Assembly: GCA_036496585.1 (NCBI GenBank) | Contig: DASXLB010000022.1 | Coordinates: forward strand, 1-64,000 | Length of the DNA: 64,000 nucleotides | Reading direction: 5' to 3' | Origin: Vicinamibacterales bacterium | GTDB taxonomy: Bacteria > Acidobacteriota > Vicinamibacteria > Vicinamibacterales > 2-12-FULL-66-21 | Shown here: positions 7,288 through 16,931 of the stretch, one piece after another | Position numbering within the stretch: position 1 is the first letter of the stretch | How the letters are laid out: every line of letters starts with the position of its first letter | Position numbers and translations under genes: made by a program | The notes under the pieces: model-generated | Databases searched by the model: none | What the model was told of the DNA's origin: nothing | Seen by the model: the letters and a program-made list of their open reading frames with translations, nothing else

Positions 7288-9912
7288 ATGTCATTAACGG
7301 CCGGCACGCGTCTCGGTCCGTACGAGATCATCTCGCACCTGGGCTCGGGCGGCATGGGGGAGGTCTACCGCGCGCGCGACACGCGGCTGAACCGCGAGGT
7401 GGCCGTCAAAGTGCTGCCGCCGCTCTTCGCCCAGGATCCCGAGCGCCTGGCGCGGCTCGAGCAGGAGGCGCGGGCCGCCGCGGCGCTGAACGCCCCTGGC
7501 ATCGTCGCCGTTTACGACATCGGCACCGACACGTCATCGGGACAGCCGCGGCTGTTCGTCGTGATGGAGTTACTCGAGGGGGAGACGCTGCGCGCCCGGC
7601 TCGACGGCGGCGCCATGGCTCCGCGCAAGGCTGCCGAGTATGCGGCGCAGATCGCTCTCGCGCTCGACGCCGCGCACACGCGGGGCATCGTGCATCGCGA
7701 TCTCAAGCCGGACAACCTGTTTCTCACCAGCGACGGCCGGATCAAGGTTCTCGATTTCGGTCTCGCGAAAGTCGCGACCGGATCGAATCCGTCGAGCATG
7801 ACGACCGGTGTTGGCGCGACAGCGGCCGGCACCGTGCTCGGGACGGTCGGCTACATGGCGCCCGAGCAGGTGCGCGGTGAGCCTGCCGACGGGCGCAGCG
7901 ACATTTTCGCGCTCGGAGCGACGCTCTACGAAATGCTGACCGGGCGGCGCGCGTTCGTGCGCGACAGCGCGGTCGAAACGATGAACGCCATCCTCAAGGA
8001 GGACGTGCCGGAGATCACGCCCGAGACTGGCGCCGCGATTCCCGGCGCGCTGCAGTCGATTCTGTCGCGGTGTCTCGAGAAGGGTCCGGAGGATCGTTTT
8101 CACTCGGCGCACGACCTCGCCCTCGCGCTGCAGGCCGCCGGCCGCGGCGGTGCGACCCCGAGCGGCGCCGAGCGCGCCGTCGTCGCGCGGAGCGGACCGC
8201 GTCTCGGACTGCTGGTAGGCATCGCTGGCGTGACGGCCGGCGTGGCCGGTGTGGCGCTGGCGATGGCGCGGCCATCCCGGACGCCGGCCGGGCCTGCCGT
8301 CGTCTCGGTGCGTCAGCTGACCGAGCTGCCGGGAGCCGAGCTGAACCCGGACGTCTCTCCGGACGGCCGGCAGGTCATCTACGCCTCCGCGGCGTCAGGC
8401 AACCTCGATCTGTATCTGCTGCGCGCGGGCGGCGGCCACGCCATCGACCTGACGCCGAATTCGCCGACCGCCGACAGCCAGGGCGCGTTCTCGCCCGACG
8501 GGGAGCGCATTGCGTTTCGATCGGATCGCGACGGCGGCGGCATCTTCGTGATGGGAGCCACGGGTGAATCCGTGCGTCGTGTCACGACGGTCGGGTTCGA
8601 TCCCCGCTGGTCGCCCGACGGCAAGCGCCTGGCCTACGCGAGCGAGGCCGTTGACGATCCGTACTCGCGCCTGGTGCGGTCGGAGCTCTGGATCGCCGAC
8701 GTCGAATCGGGGGAAACCAGAAAGCTGTGGGCGGGGGACGGCGTGCAGCCGGCCTGGTCGCCGTCCGGCACCCGGATCGCGTTCTGGGCCAGCACGCGCG
8801 GGCAGCGGGACATCTGGACCATCGCGGTGGCCGGCGGCGCGCCGCGCGCCGTCACCGCTGACACCGCCACCGACTGGGCGCCCGAGTGGTCGCCCGACGG
8901 CCGCTGGCTGTACTTCGTCAGCGACCGTGCCGGCAGCCCGAATCTCTGGCGGGTCGCGATCGATCAGCAGTCTGGCGCCGTCTTGGGAGACCCCGAGGCC
9001 GTGACCAACGGCACCCGATCGATGGGCGTGGCGCGGTTCGCGCGCGACGGGGCTCGCATGGTCATGACGGCCGTCGATCGCACGTTCGAGCTGTCTCTCT
9101 ATGATTTCGATCCCGCCCAGCCAGATCGGATCGGCAAGCCTCGTTCGACGATCCACAGTCCGTCGCTCGGCTGGTGCCAGCCGTCGGCGACAGCCGAGTG
9201 GCTCGCGTGTACCAGCCGATCCGGCCACGAAGATATCGTCCTGATGCGGCCCGACGGGAGCGAGACTCGGCGACTGACTGACGACGCCGTCAGGGATCGC
9301 CTGCCGAATTGGTCACCCGACGATCGTACGGTCGCCTTCATGTCGGCGCGCTCGGGCGAGTGGCAGCTCTGGTCGATAGCCGTGGATGGCTCGGGCCTCC
9401 GCCAATTGACGGAGTTCCCGGCGGGAGTGCTCTGGGCTGTCTGGTCGCCGGATGGCCGGCGCATGACGACCACCGGCAAGGACGACCTGCGTTTCTTCGA
9501 TCCCGCGCGGACGACGTCGGCGGCCGAAGCGGAGGTGGTGCCGGCCCCGCCTTTCACGGGCGTCGATACCTGGTCGTCGGACGGGCGGCTGCTGGCGGGC
9601 TCACTCAGTGATGCCGGCGGAGAGCCGATCGCCCTCATGGTGTGGGACGCCGCCACGAAAAAACTGTTGCGTCAGATCCGGATGCCGTTGTCCCGCGCGT
9701 CGGCCCGCAACGCCTCGTTCGTCAGCGGCACGCACAACCTGATCACCCAGACACCCGACGGTGTGACGCTCGCCGACGCCGACACCGGTCAGTGGCGGGT
9801 GATCCTGAAGAGCGCGATGCCGCTCGCGACGCGTATGAGCGGCGACGGACGGACACTGCTCATCGAGCGGCCGCGCCTCGAGTCGGATCTCTGGCTGATG
9901 GAACTGAAGTAG
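7288..9912 (+). CDS. Ser/Thr protein kinase with C-terminal TolB-like propeller
   Basis: An 874-residue Hanks-type kinase fused to a sensor-like domain. The kinase part (about 12-275) has the G-loop LGSGGMGEVYRARD, Lys41 in VAVKVL, the HRD loop IVHRDLKPDN, DFG in LDFGLAK, and APE in MAPEQVRGE with a Thr-rich activation loop. A single membrane segment follows at about 305-327 (LGLLVGIAGVTAGVAGVALA). The rest is a run of PD40/WD40-like beta-propeller repeats (LNPDVSPDGRQVIYAS, WSPDGKRLAYAS, WSPDGRWLYFVSD and others) outside the membrane. This layout is common in Acidobacteriota. The ligand and the phosphorylation targets are unknown. Confidence 0.93.
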   Translation: MSLTAGTRLGPYEIISHLGSGGMGEVYRARDTRLNREVAVKVLPPLFAQDPERLARLEQEARAAAALNAPGIVAVYDIGTDTSSGQPRLFVVMELLEGETLRARLDGGAMAPRKAAEYAAQIALALDAAHTRGIVHRDLKPDNLFLTSDGRIKVLDFGLAKVATGSNPSSMTTGVGATAAGTVLGTVGYMAPEQVRGEPADGRSDIFALGATLYEMLTGRRAFVRDSAVETMNAILKEDVPEITPETGAAIPGALQSILSRCLEKGPEDRFHSAHDLALALQAAGRGGATPSGAERAVVARSGPRLGLLVGIAGVTAGVAGVALAMARPSRTPAGPAVVSVRQLTELPGAELNPDVSPDGRQVIYASAASGNLDLYLLRAGGGHAIDLTPNSPTADSQGAFSPDGERIAFRSDRDGGGIFVMGATGESVRRVTTVGFDPRWSPDGKRLAYASEAVDDPYSRLVRSELWIADVESGETRKLWAGDGVQPAWSPSGTRIAFWASTRGQRDIWTIAVAGGAPRAVTADTATDWAPEWSPDGRWLYFVSDRAGSPNLWRVAIDQQSGAVLGDPEAVTNGTRSMGVARFARDGARMVMTAVDRTFELSLYDFDPAQPDRIGKPRSTIHSPSLGWCQPSATAEWLACTSRSGHEDIVLMRPDGSETRRLTDDAVRDRLPNWSPDDRTVAFMSARSGEWQLWSIAVDGSGLRQLTEFPAGVLWAVWSPDGRRMTTTGKDDLRFFDPARTTSAAEAEVVPAPPFTGVDTWSSDGRLLAGSLSDAGGEPIALMVWDAATKKLLRQIRMPLSRASARNASFVSGTHNLITQTPDGVTLADADTGQWRVILKSAMPLATRMSGDGRTLLIERPRLESDLWLMELK

Positions 9913-9942
9913 AAGACAGACGCTGGCGGCCGGCGGCTATGT

Positions 9943-11358
9943 TCAGCGCGCGATGGACAGCTTTTTCTCGACGGCGGGCTCGTGCAGGAACTGGTCGGCC
10001 ATCTCGGCGAGCCGTGCCGTGATCGCCGGTCCGTCGAGACTGCCGAACTTGCCGACGAAGCGATCCCGCGGCACCACCGCCTTGGCCATGGCGCGATGGC
10101 CGCCGGCCGATCCGATGTCGGCGAACCACCGCTTCACGAACTCGCCGGCGTTACGCGAGTAGCCCAGGTTGCGGACGCTGACGATCAGCGTCTGGCCGAC
10201 GAAGCCGGCGATGATCGTCCACTTCACGTCCTCGAGCTGCAGGAAGAAGTCGGCCGTGTAGGGGATGAAGTCCTCGCGCGGCGCGTCGCCGACGAACGCC
10301 GTGAACACCTGATCGCGCAGGATGCCACCGGCGCTGGCGCGGGTCACGTACTCGAGCCGCTCGAGCGTGATTTCCGCCCCTTCCATCTTGCGGATGAGCG
10401 CCGCGTCGGCGAGCGGATAGAGGAACGTGAACGCCTCGAGATCGACGCGATTGGTGTGACGAGCGAAGAACAGCGTGTCGGACTTGATCGCGTAGAGCAT
10501 CGCCGTGGCCGTGCGCTCGGAGATGTTGACGTCGACGGCGCGCAGGTGTTCGGTGAGGATCGTCGAGGTGGATCCGTAGTCGGCGCGGATATCCTTGAAG
10601 ACGGCGCTGTAGCCGGGCTGCTCGGGATGATGATCGACGACGAGGTGCGCGCTGTCGAGGAGGCCGCCGAAGTAGTGCGGCTGGACGTCGACCGTCGCGA
10701 TACGATCGAAGCTCGCGAACGAGTCCGGCGTAATCTGCTCGACCTGGATGTCGAGCATGTTGGCCATTCGCAGGTTCTCGGGACGCGTCACTCCCTGCAT
10801 CGCGCCGATGATCGCGGTGGTCTTGGTCCGGCGCAGCAGGTTGCGGAGCGCCAGGCCGCTCGCCAGCGCGTCGGGATCGGGATCGTTGTGCAGAAGGATG
10901 AGGACGCGCGCGGCGTCGTTGAAGTAGCGCTGGTACTGCTGCACGCGGGCCCGCGTCATCGAGCGGCTCAGCTCGGTGACCAGCGTCGGCCGCAGCAGCT
11001 CCGGCAGATCGAGGTGGGTGATCTCGGCCGTCTCCTCGCCGCGACCGTTGGCCCCTCGCTTGCCTGTATGCAGGACGTAGATGAGCGTCCCTCCGGCGTC
11101 GCGGATGGCGTCGAGGGTCTTCCTGATGCTGCGGCGGCCGGTGTCCTGGACGATGAAGCAGGTGTTCGGGGAGATGTCGGCTTTCAGGTAGGTATCGACG
11201 CGCTTGGGGTCGCCGGCGGTGACTTCGATGCCGGCCTCGTGGAGGCGGCGCGCGAGCGGCCGGCTTTCCACAAGGAAATCGACCTCGAAGCTCGGTAACA
11301 GGACGTCGTCGAGCGATCGGATGACCAGTTCATCCTGACAGATGGCCAGCACGCGCAC
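9943..11358 (-). CDS. DHH-family phosphoesterase with N-terminal TrkA-N-like domain
   Basis: A 471-residue protein. Residues 1-115 look like a short Rossmann/TrkA-N fold (VLAICQDELVIRSLDDVLL, then FIVQDTGRRSIRKTLDAI). From about 145 a DHH phosphoesterase follows, with HNDPDPDALASG, the TVDVQ motif and DHHPE, and a DHHA1 domain with GSAGGHRAMA. These are the Mn-binding and substrate-binding marks of NrnA-like nanoRNases and pAp or c-di-AMP phosphodiesterases, so it probably cleaves short RNA or a nucleotide second messenger. The GTG start overlaps the divergent gene's upstream-most ATG by 17 bases. It converges with the kinase gene across 30 bases. Confidence 0.85.
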   Translation of the reverse strand: MRVLAICQDELVIRSLDDVLLPSFEVDFLVESRPLARRLHEAGIEVTAGDPKRVDTYLKADISPNTCFIVQDTGRRSIRKTLDAIRDAGGTLIYVLHTGKRGANGRGEETAEITHLDLPELLRPTLVTELSRSMTRARVQQYQRYFNDAARVLILLHNDPDPDALASGLALRNLLRRTKTTAIIGAMQGVTRPENLRMANMLDIQVEQITPDSFASFDRIATVDVQPHYFGGLLDSAHLVVDHHPEQPGYSAVFKDIRADYGSTSTILTEHLRAVDVNISERTATAMLYAIKSDTLFFARHTNRVDLEAFTFLYPLADAALIRKMEGAEITLERLEYVTRASAGGILRDQVFTAFVGDAPREDFIPYTADFFLQLEDVKWTIIAGFVGQTLIVSVRNLGYSRNAGEFVKRWFADIGSAGGHRAMAKAVVPRDRFVGKFGSLDGPAITARLAEMADQFLHEPAVEKKLSIAR

Positions 11359-14083
11359 GTCAGATCACACCTTTGGGCCGAGGCACGCCAAACCAGTAGT
11401 ATACGCCTACCTGCTGGCGCTCGCCGTCGTGGGGCACGAGATGGAGGGGACGGGAATGGGGTTGGGGCAGCCGGCACCCGTCCAAAGTCCCTGTGTCTCC
11501 TGTCAGGTCCTGAGCGTGAGCGCGGACGAGGTGGCGGCCCTCCCGGATCACCTCGCCGGGGTCACGGTCGCGGTCCGACCCGGCCGAGGTGAAACGGAAA
11601 CGGCGGCTCTGGCCGCGGTAGCCCGCCGCGGCGCGCGGGGCGCGCTGCACTTTCGCGATGTTCCGGCGGAAGCCGATGCGGCGCTCGCCGCCGACGCCGC
11701 GCTGCTCGTGTTCGAGCCCGCGCCGGGCGAGCCCGACGACCTCGCCTTCCGGCTGAAACGGGCATTGGCCGCCGCGCGTGGACGGCATCCTGAGTCTCGG
11801 CTGCTGGTGGCGGCTTCGCCGGCGCAGACCGCCGCGCTGCACCAGCGAGGGCTCGACGCCTATGTCGACGGGTTCATTCCCCCCTCGACCGCCATCGCGG
11901 CTCCGGAAGAGCTGCTGGCTCTCACGTCCGGCGGCATCGTTGTCCGCGAGCTGCCTCGGGATCCCGCCACCGCGGCGCGCATCGCGGGGGAGGCGGCATC
12001 GCTCGGCGAGTGGTTCCCTGCCGGACTGGTGGCGGCTGGCGATCGTCCGCTCTCCTGCGGCGGCCGGCCGATTGCGGCGTTCCTCAATCCCGAGACGCTC
12101 GACCTGTCCGGCGTCAGCCGCGCGTGTCCTGCCTCCGACGTCGTCACCGGCGACATCGTCGGCGCGACCGCCGAGCGCCGCGACGTTGGCGGCCTGTCGG
12201 CGTTCCTGCTGCGGGCAGATGTCGCGGCCAGCGACCGCTTCGCCGATCGGATCACGGTCGGGGCTGCCCGCGCCTTGACGGCCGAGGAGGTCGTCGCCCG
12301 CCATCAGGCCGCCGCGACCCGACAGGCGTCCGCCGTCCAGCGCGAGATCGCCGACGGCCGGCTCACGCTGACGTTCGAGGCGCCGACGTTCGTGGCCCCC
12401 GTCACGATCACCTCGCAGACGACGGTCTACCGCGATGGGACGCAGGTCGACCTGCGCCAGCGCGACATTCGCGTCAACGGCGTGGCCCTGCAGCCGCAGC
12501 GCGGCGTGCCGCGCCTGCCGATCATCGAACCCGAGCGCGCCGCCGCGTTGCCGCTCACCATCACCCTCACCGACGTGTACCGCTATACGCGCGAAGCGGA
12601 CCAGACGCTCGAGGGCCGGCGCTGTTACGTAATCACATTCACGCCGCGTCGGAACGGGAAGTCGCTCTTCTCGGGCCGCGCGTGGATCGACGAGCAGACG
12701 TTCGGGATGGTGCGCGTCGCGGCGGCGCAGACCGGCCTCGACGGACCCATCCGGGTATCCGAGCAGACCGACACGTTCGCGCCAGATCCGGCCGGCCGCT
12801 GGCTGCTCGCGCGCTCGGAGATCCACCAGACCTATGAAGGGGCGAGCATCCGGACGCCGATTCACCGGCTGCTGGAGCTGGGTGAGCACGACGTCAATCC
12901 GCCCGACTTCATCGCGCGCCGAGCGGCGGCCTATTCGTCGGCTGACGTGATGCTGCGCGACACACCCGACGGCCTGCGTTACCTCGAGAGGCCGTCCCGC
13001 CGCCCGCCGCCCGCCGCCGAGAGCTCCAAGCCGGAGGCTGGACGGCCTGAGCCCGATGCGGCAGGCCGCCAGCTTGCGGCGCCCGTCACGCACATCCGAA
13101 CGGTGGCCGCCGGCGTCATCGTCGATCCGAACATCACGCAGCCGCTGCCGTTCGCGGGACTGAGCTACGTCGATTTCGACCTGTGGCACACCGGAGCGCA
13201 GTTCAGCGGCTTCTTCGGCGGCAGCTACGCGCAGGCGTCCTTCTCGCTGCCGTCAGTCGGCGGCAGCCGGTGGCAGATTGCCGGACGAGGGCTGGCAATC
13301 GGGGCGGCCTACAACGACCGCGCGTTCGTCGCAGGCCGGGAGGTTTATACGCGCGACATCGAGCAGCGCCCGGCGCAGGCGGCAGTCTGGGGGCTGCGGC
13401 CGATCGGATCGCGCGCCGCGATCCGGCTCGAGTACGACTGGGACTACACCCGATTCACACGCGGCAGCGAGACCGACCCGGCCTTCGTCATGCCGCGCAA
13501 CCAGAATGCGCACGGTCTCGGCGCCAGCCTCGAGTTGCAGCGGGCCGGCTGGCATACCTCGCTATGGGCCAGCCACACCCGGCGTGTCGGCTGGGAGCCG
13601 TGGGGAATTCCCGGTTCAGACGAAGACGTCGTGCCTCAGTCGTCGTTCCAGCGAGGCGGTGTCGGCGTATTCCGCACGACGGCGCTGTCGCCGCGCGTGA
13701 CGACGCGGATCGACGGCGCGATCGTGACCGGCCGCGGTCTCGATCGGTTCAGCCGCTCGAGCTTCGGGACCTTCGACAACCGGCTGCACGGGTATCCGTC
13801 GGCGCTGATTCGCTACGATCGCGGCGCCGTGCTGCGGACGGCCGTGAGCTGGGCGGCTGCCCCAGCCGTGCGGCTCGACGGGTTCGCCGACACGGCCGCC
13901 GTCCACGACCCCGGGTTCGGCGGCGGGCTGCGTAACTACACCGGGTTTGGCGCGGCCCTCGAGTGTCCGGCGCCGTTCGGCACGCTCTTCTCCGTCGAGT
14001 GGGGCTACGGCGTGCGGGGACTCAACGCCGACGGCACGCGCGGCACCCACGTCCTGAGGATCTCAGGCTACAAGGTATTTTGA
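11342..14083 (+). CDS. Large envelope protein of unknown function, probable outer-membrane barrel C-terminus
   Basis: Up to 913 residues; I do not recognise a named family. From the ATG at 11342 a hydrophobic stretch (about 19-31, VVYAYLLALAVVG) could be a late signal peptide, followed by a CVSC motif. Residues about 55-320 look like an alpha/beta domain (VTVAVRPG, ALLVFEPAPGEP, LLVAASPAQ). Residues about 330-560 resemble LolA-like lipoprotein-sorting folds (TLEGRRCYVITFTPRRNG, GRAWIDEQTFGMVRVAAAQ). After a Pro-rich linker, residues about 590-913 are amphipathic beta-strands ending in aromatic VLRISGYKVF, as in outer-membrane barrels. In-frame ATGs at 11441 and 11456 lie closer to good Shine-Dalgarno sequence but remove the signal, so the start is uncertain. 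Confidence 0.6.
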   Translation: MASTRTSDHTFGPRHAKPVVYAYLLALAVVGHEMEGTGMGLGQPAPVQSPCVSCQVLSVSADEVAALPDHLAGVTVAVRPGRGETETAALAAVARRGARGALHFRDVPAEADAALAADAALLVFEPAPGEPDDLAFRLKRALAAARGRHPESRLLVAASPAQTAALHQRGLDAYVDGFIPPSTAIAAPEELLALTSGGIVVRELPRDPATAARIAGEAASLGEWFPAGLVAAGDRPLSCGGRPIAAFLNPETLDLSGVSRACPASDVVTGDIVGATAERRDVGGLSAFLLRADVAASDRFADRITVGAARALTAEEVVARHQAAATRQASAVQREIADGRLTLTFEAPTFVAPVTITSQTTVYRDGTQVDLRQRDIRVNGVALQPQRGVPRLPIIEPERAAALPLTITLTDVYRYTREADQTLEGRRCYVITFTPRRNGKSLFSGRAWIDEQTFGMVRVAAAQTGLDGPIRVSEQTDTFAPDPAGRWLLARSEIHQTYEGASIRTPIHRLLELGEHDVNPPDFIARRAAAYSSADVMLRDTPDGLRYLERPSRRPPPAAESSKPEAGRPEPDAAGRQLAAPVTHIRTVAAGVIVDPNITQPLPFAGLSYVDFDLWHTGAQFSGFFGGSYAQASFSLPSVGGSRWQIAGRGLAIGAAYNDRAFVAGREVYTRDIEQRPAQAAVWGLRPIGSRAAIRLEYDWDYTRFTRGSETDPAFVMPRNQNAHGLGASLELQRAGWHTSLWASHTRRVGWEPWGIPGSDEDVVPQSSFQRGGVGVFRTTALSPRVTTRIDGAIVTGRGLDRFSRSSFGTFDNRLHGYPSALIRYDRGAVLRTAVSWAAAPAVRLDGFADTAAVHDPGFGGGLRNYTGFGAALECPAPFGTLFSVEWGYGVRGLNADGTRGTHVLRISGYKVF
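11397..11403. promoter_or_regulatory. Overlapping divergent -10-like elements
   Basis: TAGTATA reads as TAGTAT on the plus strand (11397-11402; TTGGGC at 11373-11378 is 18 bases upstream) and as TATACT on the minus strand (11403-11398), about 39 bases before the DHH gene. Two RNA polymerases could not use this site at once. Confidence 0.3.
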
Positions 14084-14134
14084 CCGGGGGAAGCCCGCGC
14101 CCGCCATCCTCGCCGTGGTACGATCTCAGGTTCG

Positions 14135-16150
14135 ATGGCCTCCAAGTACGACCACTTCGAACTCGTCACCGACTTCGAGCTCAGAGGCGACCAGGCGCGC
14201 GCCATCGACGAGCTTGTGGACGGGCTGAACCGCGGCGACCACGCGCAGGTCCTGCTCGGCGTCACCGGCTCGGGCAAGACGTTCAGCATGGCGCAGACCA
14301 TCGCGCGGGTGAACCGCCCGACCCTCGTGATGGCTCACAACAAGACGCTGGCGGCGCAGCTCTACCAGGAGTTCCGACGCTTCTTTCCCAACAACGCGGT
14401 CGAGTACTTCGTCAGCTACTACGACTACTACCAGCCGGAAGCCTACGTTCCGACTACCGACTCGTACATCGAGAAGGAAGCGACGATCAACGACGAGATC
14501 GACCGGATGCGGCTGTCGGCCACACGGTCGCTGTTCGAGCGCCGCGACGTCATCATCGTCGCCAGCGTCTCGTGCATCTACGGTCTCGGGTCGCCCGAGG
14601 CCTATTACGGGATGATGCTGCCGCTCGAGCGCGGGCAGCGGATCGACCGCGATCAGATCCTCCGCAGGCTGGTCGAGATCCAGTACGACAGGAACGACCA
14701 CAGCTTCGAGCGTGGCGTCTTCCGCGTCCGCGGCGACATCGTCGAGGTGTATCTCTCGTACGAAGAGACGGCGCTGCGGATCGAGCTCTTCGGCGACGAG
14801 GTCGACGAGCTGAGCACGTTCGACCCACTGACCGGCAAGCTGCTGCGCCGGCACGACAAGGTGGCGGTCTACCCCAAGACGCATTTCGTCGCGCCGCGCG
14901 AGCGGACCAAGGCCGCGGTCGAGACGATCAAGGCGGAGCTCGAGTGGTACCGCGGCGGGCTGGAATCGGAAGGCAAGGTGCTCGAAGCGCACCGGTTGCA
15001 TCAGCGGACGATGTTCGATCTCGAGATGATTAAAGAGATCGGCTATTGCCACGGGATCGAGAATTACGCACGCCACCTGACCGGACGCGCGCCGGGCGAT
15101 CCGCCGCCGACGCTGCTCGACTACCTGCCGCCCGACTCGCTGACGATCGTCGACGAGAGCCATCAGACCGTTCCTCAGGTCCGCGGCATGTATCACGGCG
15201 ACCGGTCGCGCAAAGAGGTCCTGGTCGCCTACGGCTTCCGCCTGCCTTCGGCGCTCGACAACCGGCCGCTCAACTTCGAGGAGTGGGAAACGCGGGTCAA
15301 GCAGGTGCTCTACGTGTCGGCGACGCCGGGTCCGTACGAATTGCGGCAGGCGGGGGGCGCCGTGGTCGAGCAGATCATCCGGCCGACCGGCCTGGTCGAT
15401 CCGATGATCGACGTGCGTCCGGTGAAGGGGCAGGTCGACGACTTGCTGGCCGAGATCCGCGACCGTGCCGGCCGCGGCGAGCGCGTGCTGGTGACGACGC
15501 TCACCAAGCGGATGGCGGAGGACCTGACGCAGTACTACCAGGAGCTGGGGGTCAAGGTCCGCTACCTGCACTCCGACATCGACACGCTCGAGCGGATCGA
15601 GATCCTGCGCGATCTGCGCCGCGGCATCTTCGACGTCCTGGTCGGGATCAATCTGCTGCGCGAGGGGCTCGACCTGCCGGAGGTATCGCTGGTGGCGATC
15701 CTGGATGCCGACAAGGAAGGATTCCTGCGCTCCGCCGGCTCGCTCATCCAGACCATCGGCCGTGCCGCCCGCAACGTCAACGGACGGGCGATCATGTATG
15801 CCGACCACGTCACCGACTCGATGCGCACGGCGCTCGCCGAGACCGACCGCCGCCGCGGCATTCAGGAGGCCTACAACCGCGAACACGGGATCACTCCGGC
15901 ATCGATCGTGAAGAGCATCGATGAGGTCATGACGAGTGTGTACGAGCGCGACTATGTCACGGTCGGCACGACCGCCGACGAGGCGGGGCAGTTCAGGACG
16001 CATGCGGAGCTGGAGGCGTTCGTGGCCGGGCTGCAGGCGCAGATGAAGGCGGCGGCCGCCAACCTCGAGTTCGAGAAGGCGGCGGGGCTGCGCGACCGCA
16101 TCAAGCAATTGAAGAGCCGGGATCTCGGGCTGGCCGGGAGCCGCCGCTAG
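14135..16150 (+). CDS. uvrB: Excinuclease ABC subunit B
   Basis: A 671-residue UvrB, the damage-verifying helicase-like subunit of nucleotide excision repair that is handed DNA by UvrA and recruits UvrC. Walker A is GVTGSGKTF at 42-50. The beta-hairpin [12 protein letters not shown], the DESH box in IVDESHQT, the SATPG motif, the helicase motifs [22 protein letters not shown] and QTIGRAARN, and the C-terminal UVR motif (about 632-666) are all present. A TACGAT hexamer lies 10 bases before the ATG with no clear Shine-Dalgarno sequence, so the leader may be very short. The Mla-type genes follow after one base. Confidence 0.98.
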   Translation: MASKYDHFELVTDFELRGDQARAIDELVDGLNRGDHAQVLLGVTGSGKTFSMAQTIARVNRPTLVMAHNKTLAAQLYQEFRRFFPNNAVEYFVSYYDYYQPEAYVPTTDSYIEKEATINDEIDRMRLSATRSLFERRDVIIVASVSCIYGLGSPEAYYGMMLPLERGQRIDRDQILRRLVEIQYDRNDHSFERGVFRVRGDIVEVYLSYEETALRIELFGDEVDELSTFDPLTGKLLRRHDKVAVYPKTHFVAPRERTKAAVETIKAELEWYRGGLESEGKVLEAHRLHQRTMFDLEMIKEIGYCHGIENYARHLTGRAPGDPPPTLLDYLPPDSLTIVDESHQTVPQVRGMYHGDRSRKEVLVAYGFRLPSALDNRPLNFEEWETRVKQVLYVSATPGPYELRQAGGAVVEQIIRPTGLVDPMIDVRPVKGQVDDLLAEIRDRAGRGERVLVTTLTKRMAEDLTQYYQELGVKVRYLHSDIDTLERIEILRDLRRGIFDVLVGINLLREGLDLPEVSLVAILDADKEGFLRSAGSLIQTIGRAARNVNGRAIMYADHVTDSMRTALAETDRRRGIQEAYNREHGITPASIVKSIDEVMTSVYERDYVTVGTTADEAGQFRTHAELEAFVAGLQAQMKAAAANLEFEKAAGLRDRIKQLKSRDLGLAGSRR

Positions 16151-16151
16151 C

Positions 16152-16925
16152 GTGGGAGGCGGATTTCAGGACTGGGCGAAAGACGCCCTCCTCGAGGTCC
16201 AGGAGTATGTGCGCCTGCTCGGCCGAGTCGTACGCGGCGCGGTATCGCAGCCGTTCTATTACCGCGACCTGATCCAGCAGTTCGACCAGATCGGCGCAGG
16301 GTCGCTGACCGTCGTGCTGCTCGCTGGCTTCTTTACCGGCATGGTGCTCGCACTCAATTCCGGCATCACGCTCGACCAGTTCGGCGCGCGTTCGATGGTC
16401 GGGCGGTTGATCAGCGCGTCGATGGTGAAGGAACTCGGGCCGGTGCTGAGCGGGTTGATGGTGTCGGGACGCGTCGGCTCGGGGATCGCGGCCGAACTCG
16501 GCTCCATGCAGGTGACCGATCAGATCGCGGCGCTGCGCGCGCTCGGTACTGATCCGGTCCGCAAGCTGGTGGTACCGCGGGTGCTGGCCGGCGTGGCGAT
16601 GATGCCGCTGCTGAGCATTCTTGCGACGGGGATCGGCATGGTCGGCGGATGGATCGTCTCGCTGCTGCAGTTCCACGTCGCGAGCACGATCTACTGGACG
16701 GCGGTGGTCAACGGGCTCTACATCCAGGATGTGTGGATGGGCGTCATCAAGCCGATCTTCCTCGGTTTCACCATCGCCACCGTGGCCTGCCACGTTGGCA
16801 TGCGGACGACCGGCGGCACTCAGGGCGTGGGCGACGCCACCAAACTCGCGGTGGTCGCCAGCTCGGTGGCGGTGATCGCGGTCGATTTCATGGTGACGAA
16901 GGTCATGATCGTGCTGCTCTATTGA
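16152..16925 (+). CDS. mlaE: MlaE-family lipid ABC transporter permease
   Basis: A 257-residue inner-membrane permease of the MlaE/YrbE type, which with MlaF and MlaD moves phospholipid between membranes. It has an amphipathic N-terminal helix and five hydrophobic segments. Family stretches include FFTGMVLALNSGITLDQFGA, MVKELGPVLSGLMVSGRVGSGIAAELGSM and VTDQIAALRALGTDPVRKLVVPR, the cytoplasmic coupling region. The GTG start lies one base after the uvrB stop, so read-through or coupling is likely, though no functional link to repair is implied. Confidence 0.93.
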   Translation: MGGGFQDWAKDALLEVQEYVRLLGRVVRGAVSQPFYYRDLIQQFDQIGAGSLTVVLLAGFFTGMVLALNSGITLDQFGARSMVGRLISASMVKELGPVLSGLMVSGRVGSGIAAELGSMQVTDQIAALRALGTDPVRKLVVPRVLAGVAMMPLLSILATGIGMVGGWIVSLLQFHVASTIYWTAVVNGLYIQDVWMGVIKPIFLGFTIATVACHVGMRTTGGTQGVGDATKLAVVASSVAVIAVDFMVTKVMIVLLY

Positions 16926-16931
16926 ACCGTC

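Noticed and set aside
14126..16108. A 660-codon open frame opposite uvrB
   Set aside because: Antisense shadow of a highly conserved gene; no domain, no ribosome-binding site.
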